A DNA stretch of 51,409 nt from Bacillota bacterium (GCA_012837735.1 DUQP01000052.1:1-51409); one strand, 5' to 3'. Counted from the first letter of the stretch, positions 31,984-40,961 are shown. Notes: generated from the sequence alone by a model not told the origin. Translations and numbers: made by a program.

Positions 31984-33174
31984 GTGACAAAAGGATTACG
32001 CTATTTGATTTGTCTGCTCTTAATCTTATTGGTCAGCGCGCCGGTATTAGCCAATAGCGCCCCTCCCCGCTGGGACGGTGATCGGGTGTCGGTGTTAGTG
32101 CCAGACACCAGTTCCCCGGTTGTGATTTATTCCCAAGAACTCACCTTGCAGATCTCGGCGGAACTAGATAAAGCTTATGTTGTCTCTACATATGTAATGA
32201 AAAACCCATCGGAGCAGCTCCTGGTCCTGCCGGTGTTGTTCGTCGCTTTAGCTGACCAGCAGGATGTGCAAGTTGTGGTCGATGGGAGCAGTTTATCTGT
32301 GGAGTCTTTCAGCATGGCCGACGTCCTGATGCCGCAAGTGCAAACCTGGTGCGCGGAACATCCTGCGCTGGTTAACCGGCTGACGGCTCTGGCCGTCCAA
32401 ACCACCAGGCAAGGAAATGAAATGGAAGCTGTGATTGAGGAATTGCAGGCGGCGGGAGTAGATGGGGCCAGTGAACGCCAGGCACAGGACTTGTCGGATT
32501 ATTGCTATTGGCTGGCCCAGGAATCGGACCCGGTACCATATAGCATAGTGATGGACGCCGCGCAAGCTCTTTTCCCAACCCGGGTGGCAGAGATGGAAGC
32601 AGGTTGGGTAGGGGAAAGAATGGGGTTTTTGGATCCGGTAAATGGCCAGAGTTACAGCGCCCAGTCTTACGGGGGCCCGCAGGCAATAAGATTTACCGAG
32701 TTTGAGATATCGTTCCGGCCAGGTCAGGAGCGGCTCTTGCAAGTCTCCTATGAGATGGCTGCCGCCGTGGACCGGGTGAAGCGGTTGAATGAAATCTACA
32801 ATTATCAGTATCTGTTCCACCCGGCCCGGGCTTGGGCCGGTTATGGCCAGCTGCGAGTTTCGGTGCAAGCCCCGAAAAACATCTATTGGGCCAGTAATTT
32901 GCCATTTGAGGAAGTACGTAGTGCCGGGCGCGGGACTAAGCTGGAGATGGCCTACCCACAGTTGCCAGGGGGAAATTTGGCAATTGCGGTGATGGAAAAG
33001 GGTGCTCTGGGTAGTGGGGCCATCACCGGCGAAGGGGTTTTCGGATTTGTAGCCGGGAGCTTGTTAGGGAAAAATCCCATCGGCTTGTTCTTTATGTCGG
33101 TGCTAGGTGGTTTTGTAGTTGTGCTGGGAGGTTTGTTTTTTCTGGTGCGTTACTGGCTGAACAAAGAGTCTTGA
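31984..33174 (+). CDS. Secreted, C-terminally membrane-anchored protein of unknown function
   Basis: A 396-residue protein I cannot assign. Residues 1-24 are a signal peptide (LRYLICLLLILLVSAPVLA, cut near LANSA). The first part (about 30-110) is beta-rich (VVIYSQELTLQISAELD, VVSTYVMKNPSEQLLVLPVL). The centre is helical, and a second beta-rich part follows (FEISFRPGQERLLQVSYEMA). One membrane helix near the C-terminus (about 365-390, FFMSVLGGFVVVLGGLFFLV) leaves a short basic tail. The architecture suggests an exported domain held on the outer face of the cytoplasmic membrane. GTG 31984 follows AAAGGAGGG. Confidence 0.65.
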   Translation: MTKGLRYLICLLLILLVSAPVLANSAPPRWDGDRVSVLVPDTSSPVVIYSQELTLQISAELDKAYVVSTYVMKNPSEQLLVLPVLFVALADQQDVQVVVDGSSLSVESFSMADVLMPQVQTWCAEHPALVNRLTALAVQTTRQGNEMEAVIEELQAAGVDGASERQAQDLSDYCYWLAQESDPVPYSIVMDAAQALFPTRVAEMEAGWVGERMGFLDPVNGQSYSAQSYGGPQAIRFTEFEISFRPGQERLLQVSYEMAAAVDRVKRLNEIYNYQYLFHPARAWAGYGQLRVSVQAPKNIYWASNLPFEEVRSAGRGTKLEMAYPQLPGGNLAIAVMEKGALGSGAITGEGVFGFVAGSLLGKNPIGLFFMSVLGGFVVVLGGLFFLVRYWLNKES

Positions 33175-33295
33175 CCAGTTCCACTAGGCACTGCTGTGTT
33201 TACCTGCATTTTGCACCGATTGTATTGCGTAGGCTTTATGGGCACAACCATTATTTGTTACAATAACCACAAAGAACAGAAAGGGGAGCTTTTCC

Positions 33296-34033
33296 ATGTC
33301 AAAACTCGCCATTTATCGCGATTTTTTGAAAGCGCATCTGTGGGAAGAGTGGGAAGGGCTGAAACCTCCCCAGGTTCGCAATGAACCGAAACCGGCTGAA
33401 CAAAAACCGTATCCACCTGATGCCCGCTTAGTGGATCTCGTTGCTCCCGAGCAATGGCAAATTACATCTGTGCCACTCCTGGAAATTTTGAAAAAACGGC
33501 GCTCATTGCGAAGGTATGCCAGTGAACCGCTCTCTTTGCCTGAATTATCTTTTCTCCTGTGGGCTACGCAAGGGGTGAGTGGTCCTAACCCACAGTTCCG
33601 GACTGCTCCTTCCGCTGGTGGCCGGCACCCGTTTGAAACATACATAGCAGCTTTAAGCGTGGCCGATTTGCCAATCGGTCTTTATCGTTACCTCCCTTTG
33701 CAACATAAATTGTTGCCGCTTAGGGAAAAAGCGGACTTGGCCGCTGAAGTGGCAACCGCTTGTTATAATCAACCCTTCATAACAGGTAGCGCCGTGGTGT
33801 TCATGTGGACGGCTGTGCCGATGCGCACAGAATGGCGCTACAGCATCATTAGCCACAAAATGATTGCGATCGATGCCGGTCATGTGTGTCAGAACCTCTA
33901 TTTGGCGGCCGAATCGATAGGAGCGGGGGCCTGTGCCATTGGCAAGTATCATCAGGAAAGGATGGATCAATTCTTAGGGGTAACGGGTGAGACGGAATTT
34001 GCTATTTACGCGGCGGCGGTAGGGAAACGTTAA
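33296..34033 (+). CDS. SagB-type dehydrogenase / nitroreductase family protein
   Basis: A 245-residue FMN-dependent nitroreductase-fold protein. The SagB signature includes PLLEILKKRRSLRRYASEPL, SFLLWATQGVSG, RTAPSAGGRHPFETYIA, GLYRYLP and the late AAESIGAGACAIG. SagB enzymes oxidise thiazolines or oxazolines in RiPP toxins, but many stand-alone clostridial members have unknown substrates. No precursor peptide, cyclodehydratase or transporter genes are visible nearby. ATG 33296 has AAGGGGAGC upstream. The 121 bp before it show no confident promoter. Confidence 0.85.
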   Translation: MSKLAIYRDFLKAHLWEEWEGLKPPQVRNEPKPAEQKPYPPDARLVDLVAPEQWQITSVPLLEILKKRRSLRRYASEPLSLPELSFLLWATQGVSGPNPQFRTAPSAGGRHPFETYIAALSVADLPIGLYRYLPLQHKLLPLREKADLAAEVATACYNQPFITGSAVVFMWTAVPMRTEWRYSIISHKMIAIDAGHVCQNLYLAAESIGAGACAIGKYHQERMDQFLGVTGETEFAIYAAAVGKR

Positions 34034-34107
34034 GCAGGATTCCGGCCGCGATTGGGAAATTAAATTAATACCCGCTGCTTGCGGAGAAAGCCGTCTGGAG
34101 GGATACC

Positions 34108-35271
34108 ATGTCTGTCGATCAGCAGTTCAATTATTTTATGCCAACGCGGGTTAGATTCGGTTGGGGTGAGCTGGACAGGATCGGCGAAGCAGTAGCGGGG
34201 TTAGGGACCAAAGCGCTGCTCGTCACCGGTCGATCAGCTATGCAGAAACTGGGGTTCACCGATCTGGTGGTAAATGCGCTCCAAACTGTGGACATCGAGA
34301 CCGTGATATATAACAAAGTGGAACCGAACCCAAGCGTAACCACTGTTGATGAGGGTGCGGCGTTAGCAAAGGAACTAGGCTGTGATTTCGTGATTGGACT
34401 GGGTGGTGGCAGCCCCTTGGATGCGGCAAAGGCCATTGCGGCGGTGATGGCAGCCGGGGGATCAGTATGGGAATTGATCAAAGGCGAACGCGCTGTCCCG
34501 CCCGTTGTGCCCTTGGTGGCGGTCCCTTCCACTGCCGGTACCGGCAGCGAAGTGACGCAATATGCCTTGGTGTCAAATAAAGATGCGCAAGAAAAATTTC
34601 CTCTGCGCTCCCCATACCTGTTTCCAACCGTCGCGATTGTCGATCCGGCTGTGATGGCGACGCAAACTCCCGAATTGACCGCCGAAACTGGTATGGATGC
34701 CTTAACACATGCTATTGAAGCTATGGTCGGAAACTCCGCTACACCGCTAGGCGATTTGTTTGCTGCCGAGGCGATCCGCTATATTGCCCGGCACATTGTA
34801 ACGGCTGTCCGGCAGGGAGACGACCGGGAAGCACGCGCAGGCATGGCCTATGGCAGTATGTTGGCTGGGGTCGCAATCGCCCAGGCCGGCACCGGTGCGG
34901 CACATGGCATTGGACAAGCGGTCGGTGGTATTTTCGATACCGGCCACGGGGCCACGGTCGGTATTCTCTTGCCGCATGTGATGGAGTTCAACTTAACGAC
35001 GCGGATGGCCAAATACGCTTACATTGCCCGGCTACTGGGCGCAAAAGTGGATGGGTTGAACGAAGAACAGACTGCCCGAGCCGGTGTGGATTATGTGCAT
35101 AAATTATTGGCTGATGTGGGGTTGCCGTCTGGACTGGATGGACTGGGCGTATCCAAGGAAGCTAGAGAAGAGATAGTGATTGCCGCCCGGCCGCAGGGAG
35201 GAATTCGCAATAACCCCAGGCGCATGGAGGACGAGGATGTACGGAAACTGTTAAACGCTGTTTTGGCATAA
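34108..35271 (+). CDS. Iron-containing alcohol dehydrogenase
   Basis: A 387-residue group III alcohol dehydrogenase, NAD(P)-dependent. The dinucleotide-binding GLGGGSPLDAAKAIA (98-112) and STAGTGSEVTQYA (141-153) are present. The metal ligands D197, H201, H266 and H280 are intact (GMDALTHAIEA, AAHGIGQA, DTGHGATVG). The substrate could be ethanol, butanol, 1,3-propanediol or another alcohol/aldehyde; sequence alone does not decide. ATG 34108 follows GGAGGG. A strong terminator marks the end of the gene. Confidence 0.93.
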   Translation: MSVDQQFNYFMPTRVRFGWGELDRIGEAVAGLGTKALLVTGRSAMQKLGFTDLVVNALQTVDIETVIYNKVEPNPSVTTVDEGAALAKELGCDFVIGLGGGSPLDAAKAIAAVMAAGGSVWELIKGERAVPPVVPLVAVPSTAGTGSEVTQYALVSNKDAQEKFPLRSPYLFPTVAIVDPAVMATQTPELTAETGMDALTHAIEAMVGNSATPLGDLFAAEAIRYIARHIVTAVRQGDDREARAGMAYGSMLAGVAIAQAGTGAAHGIGQAVGGIFDTGHGATVGILLPHVMEFNLTTRMAKYAYIARLLGAKVDGLNEEQTARAGVDYVHKLLADVGLPSGLDGLGVSKEAREEIVIAARPQGGIRNNPRRMEDEDVRKLLNAVLA

Positions 35272-35310
35272 AATAGTATAGCGCCTAACCTTTTTGAACC
35301 TGGTGAGGAC

Positions 35311-35346
35311 AAAGAACCCGCGCGTTATGAGCGCGGTTCTTTGTCT
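35311..35346 (+). terminator. Terminator after the alcohol dehydrogenase
   Basis: AAAGAACC (35311-35318) and GGTTCTTT (35335-35342), extended inside by GCGC pairing with one bulge; TTGTCT follows. Confidence 0.8.
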
Positions 35347-35594
35347 ATCTGGTTGCAATAAAGCCGCATGCGCAGGTATATTTCTTTCGGTGGCAAGTAA
35401 TCATTGTGAAGTTTGGCGGCTCTAATACTACAGGTGTACCTACTGCATGGCCCTATAGCAAAGGGAATTAGTGGAATATGTTGAAGGTTTTGCGAAAAGA
35501 ACGTTTAAAAGAATTCTAGATACGTCGCTTGCTCAAAATGTTTCTTTAGCTTATCTGTCCTTGCTTGTTTTAAAATGCCGGAGGGATAGAATCA
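35347..35594. other. AT-rich gene-free stretch before the GmrSD-like gene
   Basis: Together with the preceding terminator this makes about 320 nt without a convincing gene. It is visibly richer in A and T than the flanking core. A short open frame (35471-35731) continues into the next gene out of frame and lacks a ribosome binding site, so I do not call it. No confident promoter box, direct repeat or att-like duplication was found. Confidence 0.4.
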
Positions 35595-37850
35595 ATGAGC
35601 CAGACAGTTTTTTACAAAATAAATTACACCCTTGGGAGTTTGATGGAGCAAATTGCTATGGGCACGATTGGTCTGCCCGACATTCAACGCCCCTTCGTCT
35701 GGAAGAACACGAAGGTCCGCAACTTATTTGACTCCATGTACCAGGGTTTCCCCGTAGGTTATTTGCTTTTCTGGGAAAATGCCCAGATTGATGGTGGCAA
35801 GATGATCGGCACCGATACGAAACAGATGCCACCACAGTTGTTGATAGTAGACGGCCAGCAGCGGTTAACCTCTCTATACGCTGTGATTAAGGGTGTAGAG
35901 GTGGTGAGGGAGAACTACAATAAAGAAAAAATTGAGATTGCGTTTAACCCTCTCCAAGGTAAGTTTGAAGTTGCTGACGCTGCTATTCGCCGCGACAAGT
36001 CCTATATTCCCAACATCTCAGTAATCTGGAATGAAAAAACGGATATTTTTGAACTAGCTGATGACTATCTGGAAGCAATTACTACTGACCCCGGAATATC
36101 CCAGCAGGATATTAAAACAATCAAAAAGGCTTTTACTAGGTTACAGAATTTAATAAACTACCCTTTTACTGCCCTTGTTCTTTCGCCAAATATTACTGAA
36201 GAACAGGTTTCGGAAGTCTTCGTACGCATTAACAGTATGGGGAAAACCCTTAACCAGGCCGATTTCATCCTTACCTTGATGTCAGTTTTTTGGGACGAGG
36301 GCCGGACACAGCTGGAGGATTTTTGTCGCCGAGCTCGGAAGCCTACCAGAGGGGAGCCTTCCCCCTTCAACCATTTTATTGAACCCGATCCTGACCAACT
36401 GTTGCGGGTATGTGTAGGCCTTGGTTTTCGGCGGGCAAGACTAAAGAATGTCTATTCTATCTTGAGGGGGAAGGACCTGGAGACTGAGCAATTTAGCCCA
36501 GAGCGACGAAAAGCTCAGTTCGAGGTGTTAAAGCGGGCCCAGGAAAAGGTATTGAACTTACAGTATTGGCATGACTTTATGAAGGCAATTATGCAGGCGG
36601 GATATCGAAGTGGTCAGATCATTAGCTCACAGAATAATCTTCTGTTTGCCTATATTCTTTACCTGATGGGACGAACTGAGTTTCGCATAGACGAATTCAA
36701 GCTGCGTCGCTTAATTGCCCGCTGGTTTTTTATGACGGCACTGACAGGGCGGTATTCTATTTCTCCCGAATCAACGATGGAATTTGATTTGGCCCGCTTC
36801 CGAGAGGTTAAAGAGTCAGATGCTTACATAGCGGTGCTGGATGAGATTTGCAACGCGACCCTTACCAATGACTACTGGACTATCACTTTGCCCACACAGT
36901 TGGCTACCGCAGCTGCACGTAGCCCCTCCATGTTCGCTTTCTACGCAGCACTCAACCTGCACGACGCCCGGGTACTCTTTTCGAAACAGAAGGTGGCGGA
37001 GTTGATGGATCCCGCAACCAAGCCCATACGGTCATCCCTTGAACGTCACCATCTTTTCCCTAAGGCTTATTTGCAATCCATTGGTATTACGGACAACAGA
37101 CTGATTAACCAGATCGCCAACTTTACGATGGTGGAGTGGAGCGACAATGCCAGGATCAGAGATAAAGCGCCAAGCGAGTATCTACCTGAACTGAAAACCC
37201 GTTTTAGTATCCAAGAGTTGGAAAAAATGTATTACTGGCATGCCTTGCCTGATAATTGGGAGAACATGGCATATAAGGATTTTCTTCGTTGTAGACGGGA
37301 GTTAATGGCTGGTGTAATTTGCGATGCTTATAGGAAGCTCTGCGGAGAACTTGGTGAGGAATCCCGGACAGATGCAGTATTGGTAGAGGAGCTTGTTACA
37401 AGCGGTGAAGCAGTAACCGTGGAATTTAAACATACATTAAGGGCTAACCTGCACACCGGTGAAAAAGATCCGCGTATTGAGTTGTCGGTGGTAAGAACCG
37501 TTGCTGCTTTTGTGAACAGTAACGGAGGCATACTAATCATCGGGGCAGCAGATGATGGCGATCCGGTGGGCATAGAAAGCGATGATTTTGATAGTGAGGA
37601 AGAGATGTATTTATATTTGATAAACTTGCTTAACAACCGTCTTGGCCCACATCACATGATCAATATACACCCGCGGTTTGATGATTACCAAGATGTTAGA
37701 GTAATGGTGGTGGAGTGTCTGCGTGGCAAATCTCCGGTTTTTGTAAAAGAAGGTTCTGTGGAACGGTTTTTTGTGCGCACCGGAGTGGCCACAATAGAGC
37801 TAACTGGCGCCAAGATGCAAGATTATATTAATCATAGGTTCAAAAAATGA
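35595..37850 (+). CDS. GmrSD-type DUF262/HNH nuclease fused to AlbA_2 (Schlafen-like) domain
   Basis: A 751-residue three-part protein. Residues about 10-230 are DUF262 (ParB/Srx-like NTPase of GmrS): LPDIQRPFVW (27-36), IVDGQQRLTSLYAV (84-97) and FVRINSMGKTLNQADF (209-224). Residues about 440-560 look like the DUF1524 HNH region: ERHHLFPKAY (483-492, H485/H486) and NFTMVEWSDNARIRDKAPSE. Residues about 600-745 are an AlbA_2/divergent-AAA domain: VTVEFKHTL and FVNSNGGILIIGAADDG. GmrSD-type enzymes are type IV restriction systems cutting modified DNA; AlbA_2 domains occur in Schlafen and transcription-related proteins. The fusion is unusual to me. ATG 35595 follows GGAGGG. It is a lone gene with lower GC than its neighbours, suggesting transfer. 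Confidence 0.82.
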   Translation: MSQTVFYKINYTLGSLMEQIAMGTIGLPDIQRPFVWKNTKVRNLFDSMYQGFPVGYLLFWENAQIDGGKMIGTDTKQMPPQLLIVDGQQRLTSLYAVIKGVEVVRENYNKEKIEIAFNPLQGKFEVADAAIRRDKSYIPNISVIWNEKTDIFELADDYLEAITTDPGISQQDIKTIKKAFTRLQNLINYPFTALVLSPNITEEQVSEVFVRINSMGKTLNQADFILTLMSVFWDEGRTQLEDFCRRARKPTRGEPSPFNHFIEPDPDQLLRVCVGLGFRRARLKNVYSILRGKDLETEQFSPERRKAQFEVLKRAQEKVLNLQYWHDFMKAIMQAGYRSGQIISSQNNLLFAYILYLMGRTEFRIDEFKLRRLIARWFFMTALTGRYSISPESTMEFDLARFREVKESDAYIAVLDEICNATLTNDYWTITLPTQLATAAARSPSMFAFYAALNLHDARVLFSKQKVAELMDPATKPIRSSLERHHLFPKAYLQSIGITDNRLINQIANFTMVEWSDNARIRDKAPSEYLPELKTRFSIQELEKMYYWHALPDNWENMAYKDFLRCRRELMAGVICDAYRKLCGELGEESRTDAVLVEELVTSGEAVTVEFKHTLRANLHTGEKDPRIELSVVRTVAAFVNSNGGILIIGAADDGDPVGIESDDFDSEEEMYLYLINLLNNRLGPHHMINIHPRFDDYQDVRVMVVECLRGKSPVFVKEGSVERFFVRTGVATIELTGAKMQDYINHRFKK

Positions 37851-38070
37851 AAATAGCTCATGTTAAGTCAATGATTCCGAGACAATGACCGTTTGCAAGC
37901 GTTCCTATATTGCTGAACCAGTTTGATCAGGGTGTCTGTAACACTTTTGACAAAAGGGCTAGCTAGGCTTCCGGCTGATCGCCAAAGTTCACGCGTTTTT
38001 TTCGACAAAAAGGGTGTGCGGTGCGGATTCAGGGAGAGTATACGGAACCGGTGCATTTCTAACAAAAGTC

Positions 38071-38095
38071 GGGGAGCCTTCAATCCAGGCTCCCC
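38071..38095 (-). terminator. Terminator of the PLP decarboxylase gene
   Basis: GGGGAGCCT (38071-38079) pairs with AGGCTCCCC (38087-38095); reading on the minus strand it is followed by GACTTTTGTT. The rest of the 250-nt gap to the GmrSD-like gene holds nothing I can support. Confidence 0.75.
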
Positions 38096-38103
38096 GGCAT
38101 AAT

Positions 38104-39549
38104 TCACACGAACTCCAGCAGCAACTCCTCGCCTAGAACGCGCAGTCGTTCTATAGAGATCTCCAAATCAGCGCGACTCAACCGCGGATTGATGGGACAC
38201 AGGCGGATTACCCTCTGTCCCTTCAATATCGTCGAAGTGACGGTCAAATAACCATCCGCCATGGCGGCGTCAACCAGCGCCTGATTCAGCTCGTTCAAAT
38301 CGTCCTGGGATAGGGCAGAGGCAGTGGGCGGACAGTACTGGAAACAAACGATTCCCAAGGTGGCCGGAGCAATGACTTTGAAGTGGGGGGAAGTCTCCAA
38401 CAACTCTGTGGCGTACTCAGCCATGGATAAGCCCCAGGAAACCGCTTCCCGAAATGCCTCCAGGCCAAAGGTCTTGAGCGACATCCACAGCTTCAAAGCG
38501 CGGAAACTGCGCGTCAACTGGATACCGCGGTCGGCAAAATTGACTATCTCAGCCCCTTTTTGAGTGTCGACCAGGTATTCGGGCAGGACCCTAAATGTGT
38601 CCAATAGATAATTTTCGTCCTGGACCATCACACAACCGATTTCATAGGGCTGGAAAAGCCATTTATGGGGGTCAAAAGCTAACGAATCTGCCTTTTCCAA
38701 GCCAACCAGCAGTGTGTCCCGCAGGGGGGTCAGTGCAGCTGCTCCACCGTAAGCGGCATCCACATGAAACCACAGACTATGTTCGTGGCAAAAGGCAGCG
38801 ATCTCGGCCAACGGGTCCACAGCACCGGTATTGGTGGTCCCACAATTGGCGATCACACAAAACGGGCGCTTACCCTGTTTGGCATCTTCTGCAACCGCCT
38901 TTTCCAGGTCAGACATCACCAAGCGATATTGCGCATCGCTGGCTAGGCAGCGGGATTGTTCAGCTTTGAACCCAAGCAGGGTCAGGGCTTTGCCAAGCGA
39001 GGAGTGGGTTTGGTCGGAAAAATAAATTACCGCATTTGTGGTATCGTTTCCTAAACAATGGTGACGAGCTACCGCCAGTCCTGTCAAATTGGCCATTGAG
39101 CCACCGCTCACGAACAAACCGCCGGCTCGCGCAGGCATGCCAAGCAGTTGCCGCACCCACTCAAGAGTCATTACCTCAATCTCCGCCGGCCCCAACGCTT
39201 CGATCCACATCCCAGCAAACACGTTATAGCCGGAGGTGAGAAAATCTGCCAGAGCGCTCACGTAGTTGGCGGGGCTGGGGATGAAGCCAAAAAATCGCGG
39301 GTGATTGACATGCATAATGCGGGAGAGATACTTTTCGGTCAACTCTGTCAAGACATCCTGCAGTGGGGTGCCTTTTTCCGGCAATGGCGTTGCGCAAATC
39401 TGGGCCAGGCCGGTTTCTTGCAAGGGGGCTGTCACCGGTTTTCCGGGTAGCTCTGTCAAGTGTCCCACCAAGATATCGACCACTTGATAACCCAAGCTGC
39501 GCATTTCTTGCGGAGACAATGTCAGTTTTCTAATATCATTTTGCGCCAT
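38104..39549 (-). CDS. Pyridoxal-dependent decarboxylase (aromatic-L-amino-acid decarboxylase group)
   Basis: A 481-residue group II PLP decarboxylase. HPRFFGFIPSPANYVSALAD, then FVSGGSMANLTGLAVAR, the PLP-contacting DAAYGGAAAL (D264) and the Schiff-base lysine K296 in FDPHKWLFQPYE are present. The family decarboxylates Trp, Tyr, Phe or DOPA to amines; substrate choice cannot be read here. ATG 39549 has AGGAGGCCC upstream. It lies 69 nt downstream of the enolase-like gene on the same strand, with a hairpin between them, so it may be partly cotranscribed with it. Confidence 0.92.
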   Translation of the reverse strand: MAQNDIRKLTLSPQEMRSLGYQVVDILVGHLTELPGKPVTAPLQETGLAQICATPLPEKGTPLQDVLTELTEKYLSRIMHVNHPRFFGFIPSPANYVSALADFLTSGYNVFAGMWIEALGPAEIEVMTLEWVRQLLGMPARAGGLFVSGGSMANLTGLAVARHHCLGNDTTNAVIYFSDQTHSSLGKALTLLGFKAEQSRCLASDAQYRLVMSDLEKAVAEDAKQGKRPFCVIANCGTTNTGAVDPLAEIAAFCHEHSLWFHVDAAYGGAAALTPLRDTLLVGLEKADSLAFDPHKWLFQPYEIGCVMVQDENYLLDTFRVLPEYLVDTQKGAEIVNFADRGIQLTRSFRALKLWMSLKTFGLEAFREAVSWGLSMAEYATELLETSPHFKVIAPATLGIVCFQYCPPTASALSQDDLNELNQALVDAAMADGYLTVTSTILKGQRVIRLCPINPRLSRADLEISIERLRVLGEELLLEFV

Positions 39550-39588
39550 GATCGGGCCTCCTGCCAGTTGATAACACTATGCGGAAGA

Positions 39589-39611
39589 GGGGAGCTGTCT
39601 GACAGCTCCCC
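39589..39611 (-). terminator. Hairpin between the enolase-like gene and the decarboxylase gene
   Basis: GGGGAGCTGTC (39589-39599) and GACAGCTCCCC (39601-39611), a near-perfect 23-bp palindrome just after the enolase-like stop. The T-tract is poor (TCTTCC on the minus strand), so it may be only a partial terminator. Confidence 0.55.
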
Positions 39612-39618
39612 CAAAAAC

Positions 39619-40902
39619 TTATTTCAAAAAGCGGGCAAACAAATCCGGGATTGGCCAGATGGCTTTGTCACCCAATTCTTGGCCAATGCGTACCACTTCA
39701 TTATACTTGTTAATTCGGCAAGTCCGGGTAAGACCACCCGGCTTTAGCTGCCCGGAATTGGTCGCTACCGCGATGTGAACGCAGGTGTTGTCTTCTGTGT
39801 CACCAGAGCGGGCGGATACCACAGGCAGGTAATTGGCATTCTGGGATACCTTTACGGCGGCGAGCGTCTCCGTGACAGTGCCGATTTGGTTCAATTTAAT
39901 TAAAGAGGCGTTAGCGGCACCGCGCCGGATTCCTTCCTGAATGCGCTCCACATTCGTCGTAAAAAGATCATCGCCGACCAACTGACACCGGTCACCGATG
40001 CGGGCGGTGAGCAATTCCCATCCCTGCCAATCTTCTTCCGCCATGCCGTCTTCAATCGAGATGATCGGATATTTGTCTACCCATGATTCGAGCATTTGGG
40101 CCCATTCCTGAGCGGATAAGTGTTTGTCTTCTAACTCCAAATGATACTTGCCGTCGGCAAAGAAGCTGGAGGCAGCCACATCCATGGTGATCATGATTTC
40201 TTCGCGCGGCTTGAATCCAGCGCGCCGGATTGCTTGCATGATCAATTCCAGGGCTTCTTCATTGTAATCGAAGATTGGCCAAAAACCGCCTTCGTCACCG
40301 GAGCCCACCGGTTTGCCGAGCTCACGCAGCATGTCTTTTGTGGTTTGGAAAATCTCATAACCGATTTCCAGGTATTCATCATGATTGCGAGCGTTCATTG
40401 GTATGATGGAAAAATCCTGGATATCGATTGAGCGTTCCGTATGCACGCCACCATTGAACAACTGCACCCAGGAAGCGGGTAGTGTCCGGGCTTCCGCACC
40501 ACCCAGGTGGCGATACAGGGGTACGCCAGCCTCCTGAGCAGCGGCGTAAGCGGCTGCCATGGACACGCCCAACAAAGCATTGGCGCCCAAACGGGTCTTG
40601 TTTGGAGTGCCATCGAGTTCGATTAGCAGCTGGTCAAGATCGGCCTGGCGACTAGCATCAAATCCAATTACGGCCGGAGCGATTTCCTGCTCAATATTTT
40701 TTATCGCTTGGTAAACGGTTTTGCCGCGGAAGCGACTCGGGTCACCATCGCGCAATTCGAGTGCTTCAAACTTTCCTGTGGAAGCGCCAGAAGCCACTAT
40801 CGCACGTCCAAAGGCACCTGAATCAAGTGTGACATCTACTTCCACGGTCGGGGTACAACGGCAGTCATAAACCTGACGGGCCTTCACTTGCTTGATCTTC
40901 AT
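39619..40902 (-). CDS. Enolase paralogue with altered active site
   Basis: A 427-residue enolase-fold protein. Retained relative to yeast enolase: SGASTG loop (38-43), H154 (GGVHTE, = H159), E204 (GDEGG, = E211), metal ligands D241, E284 and D311, K336 (IKLNQIG, = K345), R365-S366 and K387 (= K396). Changed: the glutamate of QEF is D163 (QDF), and the histidine of SHRSGETED is A364 (SARSGDTED). The N-terminal SRGNP motif reads DCRCTP. A housekeeping enolase usually sits in a glycolytic operon; here the gene lies between a kinase and a PLP decarboxylase. It may be a slow enolase or act on an analogue such as a phosphonate. ATG 40902 follows AAGGAGG. Confidence 0.88.
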   Translation of the reverse strand: MKIKQVKARQVYDCRCTPTVEVDVTLDSGAFGRAIVASGASTGKFEALELRDGDPSRFRGKTVYQAIKNIEQEIAPAVIGFDASRQADLDQLLIELDGTPNKTRLGANALLGVSMAAAYAAAQEAGVPLYRHLGGAEARTLPASWVQLFNGGVHTERSIDIQDFSIIPMNARNHDEYLEIGYEIFQTTKDMLRELGKPVGSGDEGGFWPIFDYNEEALELIMQAIRRAGFKPREEIMITMDVAASSFFADGKYHLELEDKHLSAQEWAQMLESWVDKYPIISIEDGMAEEDWQGWELLTARIGDRCQLVGDDLFTTNVERIQEGIRRGAANASLIKLNQIGTVTETLAAVKVSQNANYLPVVSARSGDTEDNTCVHIAVATNSGQLKPGGLTRTCRINKYNEVVRIGQELGDKAIWPIPDLFARFLK

Positions 40903-40961
40903 TTGTTATCCTCCTTTTAGCATTGTTTGCTGCAATATGGATTCCAGACCTCACTGCCCAA

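Noticed and set aside
35471-35731. 86-codon open frame upstream of the GmrSD-like gene
   Set aside because: No ribosome binding site; its second half is only the out-of-frame shadow of the real gene start.
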